Shown here one piece after another: positions 1-7,483 of a stretch of 10,615 nt of DNA. Origin of the DNA: Herminiimonas sp. Lineage in GTDB: Bacteria; Pseudomonadota; Gammaproteobacteria; Burkholderiales; Burkholderiaceae. The notes beneath the pieces were generated by a model, which did no database searches, was not told the origin of the DNA, and saw nothing but the letters and a program-made list of their open reading frames with translations. The position numbers and the translations under genes are program-made. Numbering within the stretch: the first letter of the stretch is position 1; each line of letters opens with the position of its first letter. Location: the NCBI GenBank assembly GCA_014377155.1, contig JACMQD010000130.1, positions 1 to 10,615 on the forward strand. The letters are read 5' to 3'.

Positions 1-17
1 ACAAGGAATTTTTTCAT
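1..17 (-). CDS. Start of next gene, probably a Tim44-like domain protein (partial)
   Basis: Only the first five codons are present, reading MKKFL, before the window ends. The start is supported by a strong Shine-Dalgarno AGGAGG at 28-23 on the minus strand, five bases before this ATG. A second ATG directly upstream (20-18) is only two bases from the AGGAGG and is less likely. The Lys-Lys-Phe-Leu opening looks like the start of a signal peptide. In betaproteobacteria the gene after ubiE is commonly a secreted or membrane-bound Tim44-domain protein with such an N-terminus, followed by ubiJ and ubiB. The identity is inferred from that gene order; five codons cannot prove it. Confidence 0.45.
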
Positions 18-22
18 CATCT

Positions 23-28
23 CCTCCT
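23..28 (-). promoter_or_regulatory. Shine-Dalgarno overlapping the ubiE stop codon
   Basis: The minus strand reads TAGGAGGAGATGATG, so the last two bases of the ubiE TAG stop are the first two of AGGAGG. Ribosomes ending ubiE would stop on top of the next gene's binding site. This points to translational coupling and a shared transcript. Confidence 0.7.
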
Positions 29-761
29 AAAATTTGATACCGGTATGAAGTGCGGCCACACCACCCGTTAAATTGAAATACTCGACACGATCGAGTCCGG
101 CGTCCTGCATCATTGTCTTCAGGGTATCCTGATCCGGATGCATGCGGATCGATTCTGCCAGATAACGGTAACTGTCGGCATCGTTGGCAATCCGCTTGCC
201 CAGCCATGGCAGTACCGAAAACGAATAGACATCATACGGCTTTTGCAGTGGCTCCCAGACCTTGGAAAACTCCAGTACCAGCAGCTTGCCACCCGGCTTG
301 AGAACGCGCTGCATTTCCGCCAGCGCGGCATCCTTGTGCGTCATGTTGCGCAAGCCGAAGGCGACACTGACGCGATCGAAATAGTTATCAGGAAATGGCA
401 GTTTTTCGGCGTCGCATAACGCGATGGGGATGGCCAAGCCGTTGTTCAACAGCCGATCACGTCCGACCCGCAACATGGACTCGTTGATATCGGTCAGCCA
501 CACTTCGCCGGTTGGCCCGGCCTTTTTGGCAAATGCCTTGGCCAAATCACCGGTTCCACCCGCGATATCGAGCACCTTGAAACCCGGGCGAACCGCAGCT
601 TGCCCGACGGTAAAGGTTTTCCACACCCGGTGCATGCCAGCCGACATGAGGTCATTCATCACATCGTATTTCGCCGCAACGGAATGGAAAACCTGGGCGA
701 CTTTATGCACCTTGTCTTCTTCCGCAACAGTCTTGTAACCGAAATGGGTGGTATTGGTCAT
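27..761 (-). CDS. ubiE: Ubiquinone/menaquinone biosynthesis C-methyltransferase UbiE
   Basis: This SAM-dependent C-methyltransferase acts late in ubiquinone synthesis (2-methoxy-6-polyprenylbenzoquinol to the 5-methyl form) and also methylates demethylmenaquinol in organisms that make menaquinone. At 244 residues it has normal family length. Visible motifs are the N-terminal [17 protein letters not shown] (residues 24-40), the SAM-binding loop DIAGGTGD (65-72), the acidic residue at the end of strand 2 (TDIN, 90-93), FGLRNM (135-140), the post-motif [13 protein letters not shown] (154-166) and the C-terminal SIRMHPDQ (204-211). The start follows the conserved N-terminus, although no good Shine-Dalgarno precedes it. 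A perfect minus-strand TATAAT lies about 40 bases upstream. The gene is coupled to the one after it. Confidence 0.97.
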   Translation of the reverse strand: MTNTTHFGYKTVAEEDKVHKVAQVFHSVAAKYDVMNDLMSAGMHRVWKTFTVGQAAVRPGFKVLDIAGGTGDLAKAFAKKAGPTGEVWLTDINESMLRVGRDRLLNNGLAIPIALCDAEKLPFPDNYFDRVSVAFGLRNMTHKDAALAEMQRVLKPGGKLLVLEFSKVWEPLQKPYDVYSFSVLPWLGKRIANDADSYRYLAESIRMHPDQDTLKTMMQDAGLDRVEYFNLTGGVAALHTGIKF

Positions 762-799
762 GGATTTATCATGGTCGCAGCCGTGTTGAACGAAGCACC

Positions 800-828
800 A
801 TTATACAAGTGCGTGCAGGTTGGGCATC
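800..828 (-). promoter_or_regulatory. Candidate ubiE promoter
   Basis: On the minus strand a perfect TATAAT occupies 805-800, which would start transcription about 30 bases before the ubiE ATG. The hexamer at a 17-base spacing (828-823, GATGCC) is a poor -35 match, so the site rests mainly on the -10 box. An own promoter for ubiE makes sense because the gene is cut off from DUF971 by oppositely oriented genes. Confidence 0.5.
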
Positions 829-837
829 GCGGCACGA

Positions 838-852
838 TCGAAGTTCGACTTC
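838..852. repeat. Small inverted repeat near the edge of the AT-rich region
   Basis: TCGAA-G-TTCGA (838-848) overlaps a five-base-pair hairpin GAAGT-TCG-ACTTC (840-852). It lies upstream of the candidate ubiE -35 region, where base composition shifts toward AT. It could be a regulator site or chance. No function can be assigned. Confidence 0.3.
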
Positions 853-985
853 AATAACATTGCGTGACACGAGAAAATTGCAGCGCCTATCTAAAACGGC
901 CCAACTTTTTGCAGTTATCTGAACATAAATACCAATTTTTTATTACCTTGCGTACGATCACTTTAAAGAGAGAAAGCATATTTAG

Positions 986-1014
986 TTATCTTTTTTACAA
1001 TTTTTGGTTATACT
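986..1014 (+). promoter_or_regulatory. Candidate promoter of the accessory gene pair
   Basis: TATACT (1009-1014) matches TATAAT at five of six bases. TTATCT lies 17 bases upstream (986-991) and matches TTGACA at three of six. The surrounding DNA is very AT-rich (19 of 60 bases are G or C in 901-960), which favours promoter activity but also raises the rate of chance matches. The transcript would start near 1021, about 30 bases before the ATG at 1050. Confidence 0.4.
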
Positions 1015-1021
1015 TTGGTTA
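1003..1021. repeat. Direct repeat TTTGGTTA x2, 11-base period, over the -10 box
   Basis: TTTGGTTA occurs at 1003-1010 and again at 1014-1021, so the copies are one helical turn apart and surround or overlap the candidate TATACT box. Direct repeats with this spacing can be operator half-sites. The local T-richness makes chance a serious alternative. Confidence 0.4.
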
Positions 1022-1049
1022 CCTTTTACGACAATGACATCGAATAAAA

Positions 1050-1889
1050 ATGCGCTACCTGACAGACGTTGCGAATTGGTGGGATGCTCAACATAAAACC
1101 GCTGAACTCTCGTTAGACGATTTTGTTGAGAGAAATCCGAATCGGTTTGCCATCATTCTTGCTACGGGCGTCAACACCTCGATGGTGTTAGGCGCGGGAA
1201 TGGTAGATGTACTGCGTGTTGGCGATGGTCTGATGACAGGCACTTTATCTGGCGTAGCCCAAGATGGCTTGCGACTAATAGGCTTATTGGGCCCTACCGG
1301 AAAGACTCTGCAAGTGTTGAAGAGCCGCGCAAACATGAAAATTGCGAAGGTCATCCTCGACCCCGGCGGCGAAATCTGCTCTTGGGTTAATTCGACGAAA
1401 GCGCTTGCACTGACCGGGTTTCGCGCTCGAGGAAAAATGTTCGTCGCGGTCGAGGATCTGGCAAAGGCGGTCGGCGTCCCATTCCACAGCCTGCAAGGCA
1501 TTCGTCTGAGCACGATGACAAATCATCTCCGGCAAATCGGTGCGAAAATGGGAGAACTCAAAACTGTCAGCAACATTCGCGACGTTATTCAAATGTTGCC
1601 GCGCGACGGTAGCGTCGTTTTGATCTCGGTGTTGGTCATGAGAGGCGCAAACGTGGCAGGAGGCCATGCGATTCATGCCTTTTACGATTCGTTCGGACGC
1701 GTACGTATTATGGACAGGACGGGTATTTATTCTGATCTTGCTGCGCTTGCTCACCGATACCGCGCAACCGAATTGATTCCGCGAGAAGCAATAAAACTGG
1801 AAAATGTTTACGGAAAATTTGTCGGCCCACATGGCATGGCGACTCTGGCGATGGAAGCACTCGGTGTGGTGAAAAGTGACCAGCATTGA
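1050..1889 (+). CDS. Hypothetical protein, possible papain-fold (toxin- or protease-like) domain
   Basis: I do not recognise this 279-residue protein by name. It has no signal peptide. A moderately hydrophobic stretch spans about 33-55 and is followed by a glycine-rich section, DVLRVGDG (53-60), and QDGLRLIGLLGPTGK (71-85). The C-terminal half has spaced residues like those of papain-fold enzymes. These are a single cysteine in GGEICSW (Cys110), histidines in AGGHAIHAFY (His206 and His209), and an aspartate in RIMDRTG (Asp222). Cys110 is the only cysteine. Proteins with a DVLR...GQDALR section before a Cys/His/Asp domain occur among bacterial polymorphic toxins, which is the basis of the toxin idea; it is inference. 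The start has no clear Shine-Dalgarno. GC is low (26 of 60 bases in 1081-1140), and the gene runs opposite to ubiE and DUF971, suggesting transfer. The small gene after it may be its partner. Confidence 0.75.
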   Translation: MRYLTDVANWWDAQHKTAELSLDDFVERNPNRFAIILATGVNTSMVLGAGMVDVLRVGDGLMTGTLSGVAQDGLRLIGLLGPTGKTLQVLKSRANMKIAKVILDPGGEICSWVNSTKALALTGFRARGKMFVAVEDLAKAVGVPFHSLQGIRLSTMTNHLRQIGAKMGELKTVSNIRDVIQMLPRDGSVVLISVLVMRGANVAGGHAIHAFYDSFGRVRIMDRTGIYSDLAALAHRYRATELIPREAIKLENVYGKFVGPHGMATLAMEALGVVKSDQH

Positions 1890-1894
1890 CAATT

Positions 1895-1914
1895 TCGGGG
1901 CAAATGTCGGGGCA
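1895..1914. repeat. Short tandem repeat TCGGGGCA x2, 12-base period
   Basis: TCGGGGCA at 1895-1902 recurs at 1907-1914, separated by AATG, just after the stop of the 279-residue gene. It is G-rich in an otherwise AT-leaning stretch. I found no matching copy at the left edge of the accessory block, so it is not supported as a flanking attachment-site repeat. Confidence 0.4.
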
Positions 1915-1962
1915 CAAAAACCTCGGTACTTGCTCCATTCAAAGCGCACAGCAAGCTAAAAA

Positions 1963-2232
1963 ATGATTCCTCCCTGTGAAAAATGCGGATCTGAAAATTA
2001 CGTCGAGATCGCCGTTGCTGGCGCGCATTCGAAAGCGCGTGCTATGGAGAGATGGCTTGCCTTATTGGTCGTCGCCGCCGTTGGTTCGGTGCTCCTAATC
2101 CCATTTGGCGCGGTGTTTGGCGCCATCACCATTACCTTTTTCACTGCCAGCTTGGTTGTTTACAGGACATTTTCACGCATTCGAACAATCGAGCACATTT
2201 GCCGCAGTTGCGGCTTGGTCACGTATCGATAA
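1963..2232 (+). CDS. Small membrane protein with CxxC pairs at both ends (split zinc-ribbon-like)
   Basis: I cannot name this 89-residue protein. It opens with PPCEKCGS (Cys5, Cys8) and closes with ICRSCGLVTY (Cys80, Cys83). These look like the two halves of a zinc ribbon, each CxxC followed by Gly. Between them lie a basic segment (residues 22-30), two hydrophobic stretches suited to a membrane hairpin (about 31-48 and 50-68), and a basic, Arg-rich linker (68-74). A hairpin puts both ends on the same side of the membrane, by the positive-inside rule the cytoplasm, where the four cysteines could bind one metal. It starts 73 bases after the 279-residue gene on the same strand, so the two are probably co-transcribed. 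No good Shine-Dalgarno is visible. A role as immunity or partner protein for its neighbour is only a guess. Confidence 0.72.
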   Translation: MIPPCEKCGSENYVEIAVAGAHSKARAMERWLALLVVAAVGSVLLIPFGAVFGAITITFFTASLVVYRTFSRIRTIEHICRSCGLVTYR

Positions 2233-2297
2233 GCAGCGGCAACGCGCGACAAGTATCATCACTCGACGACTGTTCGCGATGCAATTAACCGTGCAGG

Positions 2298-2335
2298 AAA
2301 AAAGAAGGACAACCAAAATGTTCTCGGTGCCCTTC
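2298..2335 (-). terminator. Rho-independent terminator of the DUF971 operon
   Basis: Read on the minus strand, GAAGG pairs with CCTTC and, after a small internal loop, ACC pairs with GGT. The hairpin is followed at once by six T (complement of the A run 2298-2303). It begins ten bases past the DUF971 stop. The internal loop makes the stem imperfect, but position and T tract fit well. It would keep that operon's transcript from reading antisense into the accessory pair. Confidence 0.65.
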
Positions 2336-2344
2336 CGCATTTAA

Positions 2345-2800
2345 TCAGTGCTTGTGCCCGCAACTCGCATCAGCACCGGAACCCGCTGCCATCATCGACG
2401 CATCGCGTCCACTTTCGCGCGTAAATCCCGCCGCTTCGAGCCTGCCGAGATAGTCGTCCCATAACTGCGCCTGGTTCTTGCCCAGCCAATACAGGTATTC
2501 CCAGGTAAACAATCCCGTGTTGTGGCCGTCATCGAAATGTGGTTGGATCGCATAATTGCCGACCGGCTCGACTGCCGTCACGCTAACATTGCGCTTGCCG
2601 GTTTGCAGGATTTCCTGGCCGGCGCCGTGACCTTTGACTTCGGCCGAGGGCGAATACACGCGCAATAGTTCAAATGGCAAAGCATATTCAACAGCACCGA
2701 CGTCGGGGTCGTTGAAGCCAAGCTCCAGCAGGCGCGATTTCATGCGCACGGTGAGCGAAGTGGGCGGCGCTACGGCGCCGGTCTGTCGTGAGGGAAGCAT
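2345..2800 (-). CDS. DUF971 (gamma-butyrobetaine hydroxylase-like N-terminal) domain protein
   Basis: This 151-residue protein matches the small stand-alone DUF971 proteins of betaproteobacteria. The signature region runs from about residue 82 to 106: a hydrophobic strand, PHFDDGHNTGLFTWEYL, then a Trp-Leu-Gly turn. The domain is named for its similarity to the N-terminal part of gamma-butyrobetaine hydroxylase. In other proteins it accompanies iron-sulfur cluster factors, but no catalytic role is set for the stand-alone form. The C-terminus ends in SCGHKH, a possible metal-binding tail. The start is supported by AGGA nine bases upstream (TCCT at 2810-2813 on the plus strand). It lies 54 bases after the HIT gene on the same strand, and a terminator follows ten bases past its stop. 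Confidence 0.9.
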   Translation of the reverse strand: MLPSRQTGAVAPPTSLTVRMKSRLLELGFNDPDVGAVEYALPFELLRVYSPSAEVKGHGAGQEILQTGKRNVSVTAVEPVGNYAIQPHFDDGHNTGLFTWEYLYWLGKNQAQLWDDYLGRLEAAGFTRESGRDASMMAAGSGADASCGHKH

Positions 2801-2854
2801 CGGTTGTGATCCTGAAGTGGACGGTCATGGAGAGCGAGTCAATGTAACCGCTCC

Positions 2855-3292
2855 TTATATGCCATGCGCCAGGTTGCGGGTAATCGCTTCGCGAAGGCGC
2901 AGCAACATGGCGCTGCGCACAGCCAGATCCGGCAGCACCGGTGGCCGTTGTGCGCTCGCCCATACCGCGCCGGGGAAATGGACATCATCGGTAAAGCGCG
3001 GAATCACGTGCCAGTGCACATGCGGCACCATGTTGCCCAGGCACGCAAGATTGATTTTGTCAGGCATCATCGCTTCGCGTACGGCGCCTTCTACCAACCA
3101 GACCGCCGCCATCAACTGCTCGCGCTCACCGGCGGCCAGGTCCGTCATTTCCCTGACATGCCGGTTCCAGATCACCCGGCAAAATCCCGGATAGTGAATA
3201 TCGGCAACCAGCACCACGCGGCACAGATCGTTACTCCAGACAACTTCGCCTCCGGTCTGAGTACACAGTTCGCAAGCAACGGCACTGGTCAT
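2855..3292 (-). CDS. HIT family protein (nucleotide hydrolase/transferase-like)
   Basis: The histidine-triad motif is plain: VPHVHWHVIPRF at residues 89-100, with His91, His93 and His95; the last is the expected nucleophile in HIT nucleotidyl hydrolases and transferases. NLACLGNMVP just before it is also typical of the family. At 145 residues the length is normal. An N-terminal Cys7-x-x-Cys10 may be half of a metal site seen in some HIT proteins. The frame is open further upstream, but this ATG is chosen because a strong AAGGAG (minus strand 3304-3299) sits six bases before it, and the preceding codons would overlap the end of the oxidoreductase gene. The substrate cannot be told from sequence. 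The gene starts 37 bases after the oxidoreductase stop and is probably co-transcribed with it. Confidence 0.93.
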   Translation of the reverse strand: MTSAVACELCTQTGGEVVWSNDLCRVVLVADIHYPGFCRVIWNRHVREMTDLAAGEREQLMAAVWLVEGAVREAMMPDKINLACLGNMVPHVHWHVIPRFTDDVHFPGAVWASAQRPPVLPDLAVRSAMLLRLREAITRNLAHGI

Positions 3293-3298
3293 GGCAAG

Positions 3299-3304
3299 CT
3301 CCTT
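3299..3304 (-). promoter_or_regulatory. Shine-Dalgarno that sets the HIT gene start
   Basis: AAGGAG on the minus strand, six bases before the ATG at 3292-3290. It decides in favour of this start over the upstream in-frame ATG at 3427, which would overlap the oxidoreductase gene by almost 100 bases. Confidence 0.75.
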
Positions 3305-3329
3305 CAAACTGACATCGATACGCTGGGCG

Positions 3330-6300
3330 TCAAACGAGCACACGCTCGATGCCGCCATTGTTGGCGCGTGCGACATAGTCCGGCATCCAGTCTTCGCCCA
3401 ACAGATGCTTGGCGATCTCGACGACAATGTAATCGGCCTTGGTGCCGGAGTCGTCGTTGAAGCGCGACAGACCCTGCAGGCAGGCCGGGCAAGACGTCAA
3501 TATCTTGACTTCGCCAGCGAAACCGTCGGCACGCATCTTGTCGGCACCTTTGGTCATTTCCTCTTCCTTGCGGAAACGAATCTGGGTCGAAATATCCGGC
3601 CGACTGGCTGCCAGCGTTCCCGCTTCGCCGCAGCAACGATCATTCTTTTCGATCTTCTTGTCATCGATGGTGGTAATCAGCGCATTGACGGTCTTCAGCG
3701 GATCCTGCAATTTCATCGGCGTATGGCACGGGTCGTGGTACATGTAGCGTGTGCCGTCGACACCTTCGAGTTTGACGCCTTTTTCGAGCAGGAATTCATG
3801 AATGTCGATAATGCGTGACCCCGGGAATATCTTGTCGAATTCATAGCTCTGGATCTGGTCATAGCAAGTACCGCATGAGACCACCACGGTCTTGATATCG
3901 AGGTAATTGAGCGTATTGGCCATCCGGTGGAACAGGACCCGGTTATCCGTGATGATCTTTTCGGCCTTGTCGAATTCACCGGCGCTGCGTTGCGGATAGC
4001 CGCAGCACAGGTAGCCCGGCGGCAGCACGGTTTGCACACCGACATTCCACAGCATTGCCTGGGTGGCGAGGCCGACTTGCGAAAATAATCGCTCCGAGCC
4101 GCAGCCAGGGAAATAGAACACGGCTTCGGTATCGGCCGTGGTGGTCTGCGGATTACGGATGATCGGGACGATTTTGTCGTCTTCGATATCGAGCAGCGCG
4201 CGCGCGGTTTTCTTGGGCAAATTGCCCGGCATTTTCTTGTTGATGAAATGGATTACCTGCTCGCGCACGGGTGCCTTGCCATGCGACGCCGGCGGTTTCT
4301 TGGTCTGCTTTTTCGCGAATTTCTTCAGCACGTCGTGACCCAGGCGCTGGGCCTTGAACACCAGCCCGGTCATCACCTGGCGCGTGGCGTTGATGGTGGC
4401 CGGATCGGTCGCATTGAGGAAAAACATCGCACTCGCGGTGCCGGGGTTGAACGATTTCTTGTTCATCTTGCGCAGCAGGTTACGCATATTCATCGACACA
4501 TCGCCGAAGTCGATATCGACCGGGCATGGCGTCAGACACTTATGACAAACCGTGCAATGGTCGGCCACGTCTTCGAATTCTTCCCAGTGCTTGATCGAGA
4601 TGCCGCGGCGGGTCTGCTCTTCGTACAAGAAAGCTTCGATCAACAGCGAGGTCGCCAGGATCTTGTTGCGCGGCGAGTACAGCAGGTTGGCGCGCGGCAC
4701 ATGCGTGGCGCATACCGGCTTGCATTTACCGCAGCGCAGGCAATCCTTGATACTGGTGGCGATGGCGCCGATATCGCTTTGCTGCATGATCAGCGACTCG
4801 TGTCCCATTAAGCCGAACGATGGCGTGTAGGCATTGCGCAGGTCGGCATGGACATCGGGGAGGTTGAGCAGCTTGCCCTTGTTGAAGCGGCCTTCCGGAT
4901 CGATGCGCAACTTGTAGTCGCGGAAATCCTTGATCTCGTCTTCGGTCAGGAATTCGAGCTTGGTGATGCCGATGCCATGTTCGCCCGAGATGACGCCATC
5001 GAGTGAGCGCGCCAGTACCATGATCCGCGCCACGGCCGCATGCGCATCCTGCAGCATTTCGTAATGGTCGGAATTGACTGGCAAATTGGTATGCACGTTG
5101 CCGTCGCCGGCATGCATGTGCAGCGCCACGAACACGCGGCCGCGCAGAACGCGCTTGTGGATCGCCGTGCATTCTTCAAGGATCAACCGGAACGCACCGC
5201 CGCTGAAAATCTGGCGCAGCGGCGCGCGGATCTCTGCTTTCCACGAAATGCGCACGGTACGGTCCTGCGCGATGTCGAATACGGTCGCGTGCGCCTGCTT
5301 TTGCAAACGCTCGTCGAACGCAGCGGTCAGCTTGCCGAGACCTAACGCGATCAGATCGTCGCGCGCGTCCCGCAATGGCTTGTCGAGCTGCGTCAGTACA
5401 TACGACCAGCGCGCATGTGTCAGATCCAGCAGCGCTACGGCTTGCTGCACGCGGTCTTCCAGCAATTCTTCGGCTGGAATGTCGTCGCCTTCGGCGTCTT
5501 CGCTCTTACCCAGTGGCAGATTGCCTTTGATAAAAAACGCGCGCAGCTCGTCGATCAGTTGCAGCTTGTTTTTGATGGACAGTTCGATGTTGATACGCTC
5601 GATACCATCGGTGTATTCGCCCATGCGATTGAGCGGAATGACCACGTCTTCATTGATCTTGAAAGCATTGGTGTGCTTGGCGATGGCGGCGGTGCGGGCA
5701 CGGTCGAGCCAGAATTTCTTGCGCGCCTCGGGGCTGACGGCGACGAAGCCTTCGCCAACATGATTGTTGGCCATGCGCACGACTTCGGACGCGGCTTGTG
5801 CCACGGCGATGTCGTCGTCGCCAACGATGTCGCCGAACAGCACCATCTTGGGCAAGACACCGCGCTTGGATTTGGTGGCATAGCCGACCGCACGCAAGTA
5901 GCGCTCGTCGAGATGCTCGAGGCCGGCCAGGATCGCACCGCCTTTTCGGGTTTCGGCGTCGAGGTAATCCTTGATTTCGACAATCGACGGGATCGCCTCG
6001 CGCGCTTGCCCGAAAAATTCGAGGCAGACGGTACGCGTGTGTTTCGGCATCTTGTGCAAAATCCAGCGCGCCGACGTGATCAGGCCGTCGCAGCCTTCCT
6101 TCTGAATACCTGGCAGGCCGGACAGGAACTTGTCGGTGACGTCCTTGCCGAGGCCTTCCTTGCGGAACTTGCTGCCGGCAATTTCAAGAACTTCGGTCTT
6201 GAACGGCGTGCCGGCCTGGCCGCCACGCTCGGTCGGATGACGCCATTCGAGGCGGAACTTGGCCGAAGGCGCATCGTGGATCTTGCCCAGGTTGTGTTCG

Positions 6301-7334
6301 AGGCGGGTAACGTCGAGCCAGTCGCCGTTCGGGTCGACCATGCGCCAGCTGGCCAGATTGTCGAGCGCGGTACCCCACAACACGGCTTTTTTACCACCAG
6401 CATTCATGGCGACATTGCCGCCGATGCAGGATGCTTCTGCCGAAGTCGGATCGACTGCGAACACGAAGCCGGCTTTTTCGGCGGCGTCGGAGACGCGCTT
6501 GGTGACCACGCCGGCACCCGAGAAAATCGTCGCATATTCACGGTCGACGCCGGGCAGCATGGTCATTTCGACCGCGCCCAGCTGTTCCAGCTTTTCGGTA
6601 TTGATAACGGCCGACAGCGGTGTCAGCGGAATGGCGCCGCCGGTGTAACCGGTACCGCCGCCGCGCGGAATGATGGTCAGGCCCAATTCGATGCAGCCTT
6701 TGACGAGGCCGGCCATTTCGTCTTCGGAGTCGGGTGTCAGCACCACGAACGGATATTCGACGCGCCAGTCGGTGGCGTCGGTGACATGCGACACGCGCGA
6801 CAGGCCATCGAACTTGATGTTGTCTTTTGCGGTATAGCGTCCAAGAACCTTGTTGGTACGCTTGCGCAGGTCGTAGGTGTTGCGGAACTCGTCGGCGAAG
6901 GCGGCCACCGCTTTTCTGGCAGCGTCGAGCAAGGCGCCGACACTGGCACTACGGCGTTGCGCGACGGCGTCGTCGGCTTCGTTCGGGTCGGTGGCGCCGC
7001 GGCGTTTGTCGACTTCACCCAACCGGTGATTGAGCGCATCGATCAGATCCTGGCGGCGACGCGGATTGTCCAACATGTCGTCTTGCAGGTAGGGATTGCG
7101 CTGCATGACCCAGATGTCGCCCAGCACTTCATACAGCATCCGTGCCGAACGGCCGGTCTGGCGCGAGCCGCGCAACTCGTCGAGCAAGTACCAGGCATCC
7201 TCGCCCAGCAGCCGAATGACAATTTCGCGGTCCGAAAACGACGTGTAGTTATAGGGGATTTCGCGCAAGCGCGAAGGCAGGGCGCCGGCCGGGGCGTCAG
7301 AGAGCAAGGCTTGGATGTGTGCTGGGGCGTTCAT
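3330..7334 (-). CDS. Multidomain FAD-linked oxidoreductase with 4Fe-4S and CCG domains (DUF3683 type)
   Basis: This 1334-residue protein probably oxidises a D-2-hydroxy acid and passes electrons through FAD and iron-sulfur clusters to an unknown acceptor, perhaps quinone. In order: an N-terminal region of about 150 residues matching the DUF3683-type extension; an FAD-binding domain with [11 protein letters not shown] (223-233) and [12 protein letters not shown] (303-314); the FAD-oxidase C-terminal domain with [11 protein letters not shown] (743-753) and [10 protein letters not shown] (784-793); a dicluster ferredoxin domain with Cys865/868/871/875 and Cys927/930/933/937; and two cysteine-rich CCG domains (Cys1078, CC1110-1111, CGTC 1154-1157; then Cys1203, CC1234-1235, CPAC 1282-1285). 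All expected cysteines are present. The fusion resembles D-2-hydroxyglutarate or D-lactate dehydrogenases joined to a GlpC/LutA-like module; YdiJ of E. coli is a shorter relative. The ATG at 7334 is preferred over the adjoining TTG. The substrate is unknown. It heads the HIT and DUF971 genes. Confidence 0.93.
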   Translation of the reverse strand: MNAPAHIQALLSDAPAGALPSRLREIPYNYTSFSDREIVIRLLGEDAWYLLDELRGSRQTGRSARMLYEVLGDIWVMQRNPYLQDDMLDNPRRRQDLIDALNHRLGEVDKRRGATDPNEADDAVAQRRSASVGALLDAARKAVAAFADEFRNTYDLRKRTNKVLGRYTAKDNIKFDGLSRVSHVTDATDWRVEYPFVVLTPDSEDEMAGLVKGCIELGLTIIPRGGGTGYTGGAIPLTPLSAVINTEKLEQLGAVEMTMLPGVDREYATIFSGAGVVTKRVSDAAEKAGFVFAVDPTSAEASCIGGNVAMNAGGKKAVLWGTALDNLASWRMVDPNGDWLDVTRLEHNLGKIHDAPSAKFRLEWRHPTERGGQAGTPFKTEVLEIAGSKFRKEGLGKDVTDKFLSGLPGIQKEGCDGLITSARWILHKMPKHTRTVCLEFFGQAREAIPSIVEIKDYLDAETRKGGAILAGLEHLDERYLRAVGYATKSKRGVLPKMVLFGDIVGDDDIAVAQAASEVVRMANNHVGEGFVAVSPEARKKFWLDRARTAAIAKHTNAFKINEDVVIPLNRMGEYTDGIERINIELSIKNKLQLIDELRAFFIKGNLPLGKSEDAEGDDIPAEELLEDRVQQAVALLDLTHARWSYVLTQLDKPLRDARDDLIALGLGKLTAAFDERLQKQAHATVFDIAQDRTVRISWKAEIRAPLRQIFSGGAFRLILEECTAIHKRVLRGRVFVALHMHAGDGNVHTNLPVNSDHYEMLQDAHAAVARIMVLARSLDGVISGEHGIGITKLEFLTEDEIKDFRDYKLRIDPEGRFNKGKLLNLPDVHADLRNAYTPSFGLMGHESLIMQQSDIGAIATSIKDCLRCGKCKPVCATHVPRANLLYSPRNKILATSLLIEAFLYEEQTRRGISIKHWEEFEDVADHCTVCHKCLTPCPVDIDFGDVSMNMRNLLRKMNKKSFNPGTASAMFFLNATDPATINATRQVMTGLVFKAQRLGHDVLKKFAKKQTKKPPASHGKAPVREQVIHFINKKMPGNLPKKTARALLDIEDDKIVPIIRNPQTTTADTEAVFYFPGCGSERLFSQVGLATQAMLWNVGVQTVLPPGYLCCGYPQRSAGEFDKAEKIITDNRVLFHRMANTLNYLDIKTVVVSCGTCYDQIQSYEFDKIFPGSRIIDIHEFLLEKGVKLEGVDGTRYMYHDPCHTPMKLQDPLKTVNALITTIDDKKIEKNDRCCGEAGTLAASRPDISTQIRFRKEEEMTKGADKMRADGFAGEVKILTSCPACLQGLSRFNDDSGTKADYIVVEIAKHLLGEDWMPDYVARANNGGIERVLV

Positions 7335-7368
7335 CAATCAATTGTGGTTAGACTGTCCCTAAAAGTGC

Positions 7369-7374
7369 ATTCTA
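7369..7374 (-). promoter_or_regulatory. Possible -10 box for the oxidoreductase operon
   Basis: TAGAAT on the minus strand (five of six bases) would start transcription about 28 bases before the ATG at 7334. No convincing -35 hexamer is found at 16-18 bases, so this is a weak call. The 149-base gap to yqaA (7335-7483) shows no other clear signal and no convincing terminator for yqaA. Confidence 0.25.
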
Positions 7375-7483
7375 GCGTATTGCGATGCACCACGACCGAA
7401 CAGCCCTACGGTTCATACAGGTACACACACGCATCCCGAATGAAATTCAACGTATTTGACGACAAGTTTGTCCGATACCGCAG

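Noticed and set aside
1284..1949. 221-codon minus-strand frame opposite the accessory gene
   Set aside because: It is rich in Cys, His and Arg with no domain pattern and no ribosome site. The plus-strand frame has hydrophobic periodicity and motif-like blocks and is preferred, though with less certainty than for the housekeeping genes.
830..2340. Mobile element ends or attachment-site repeats around the accessory block
   Set aside because: I looked for matching direct or inverted repeats at the two edges and for a tRNA end or integrase, and found none by eye.
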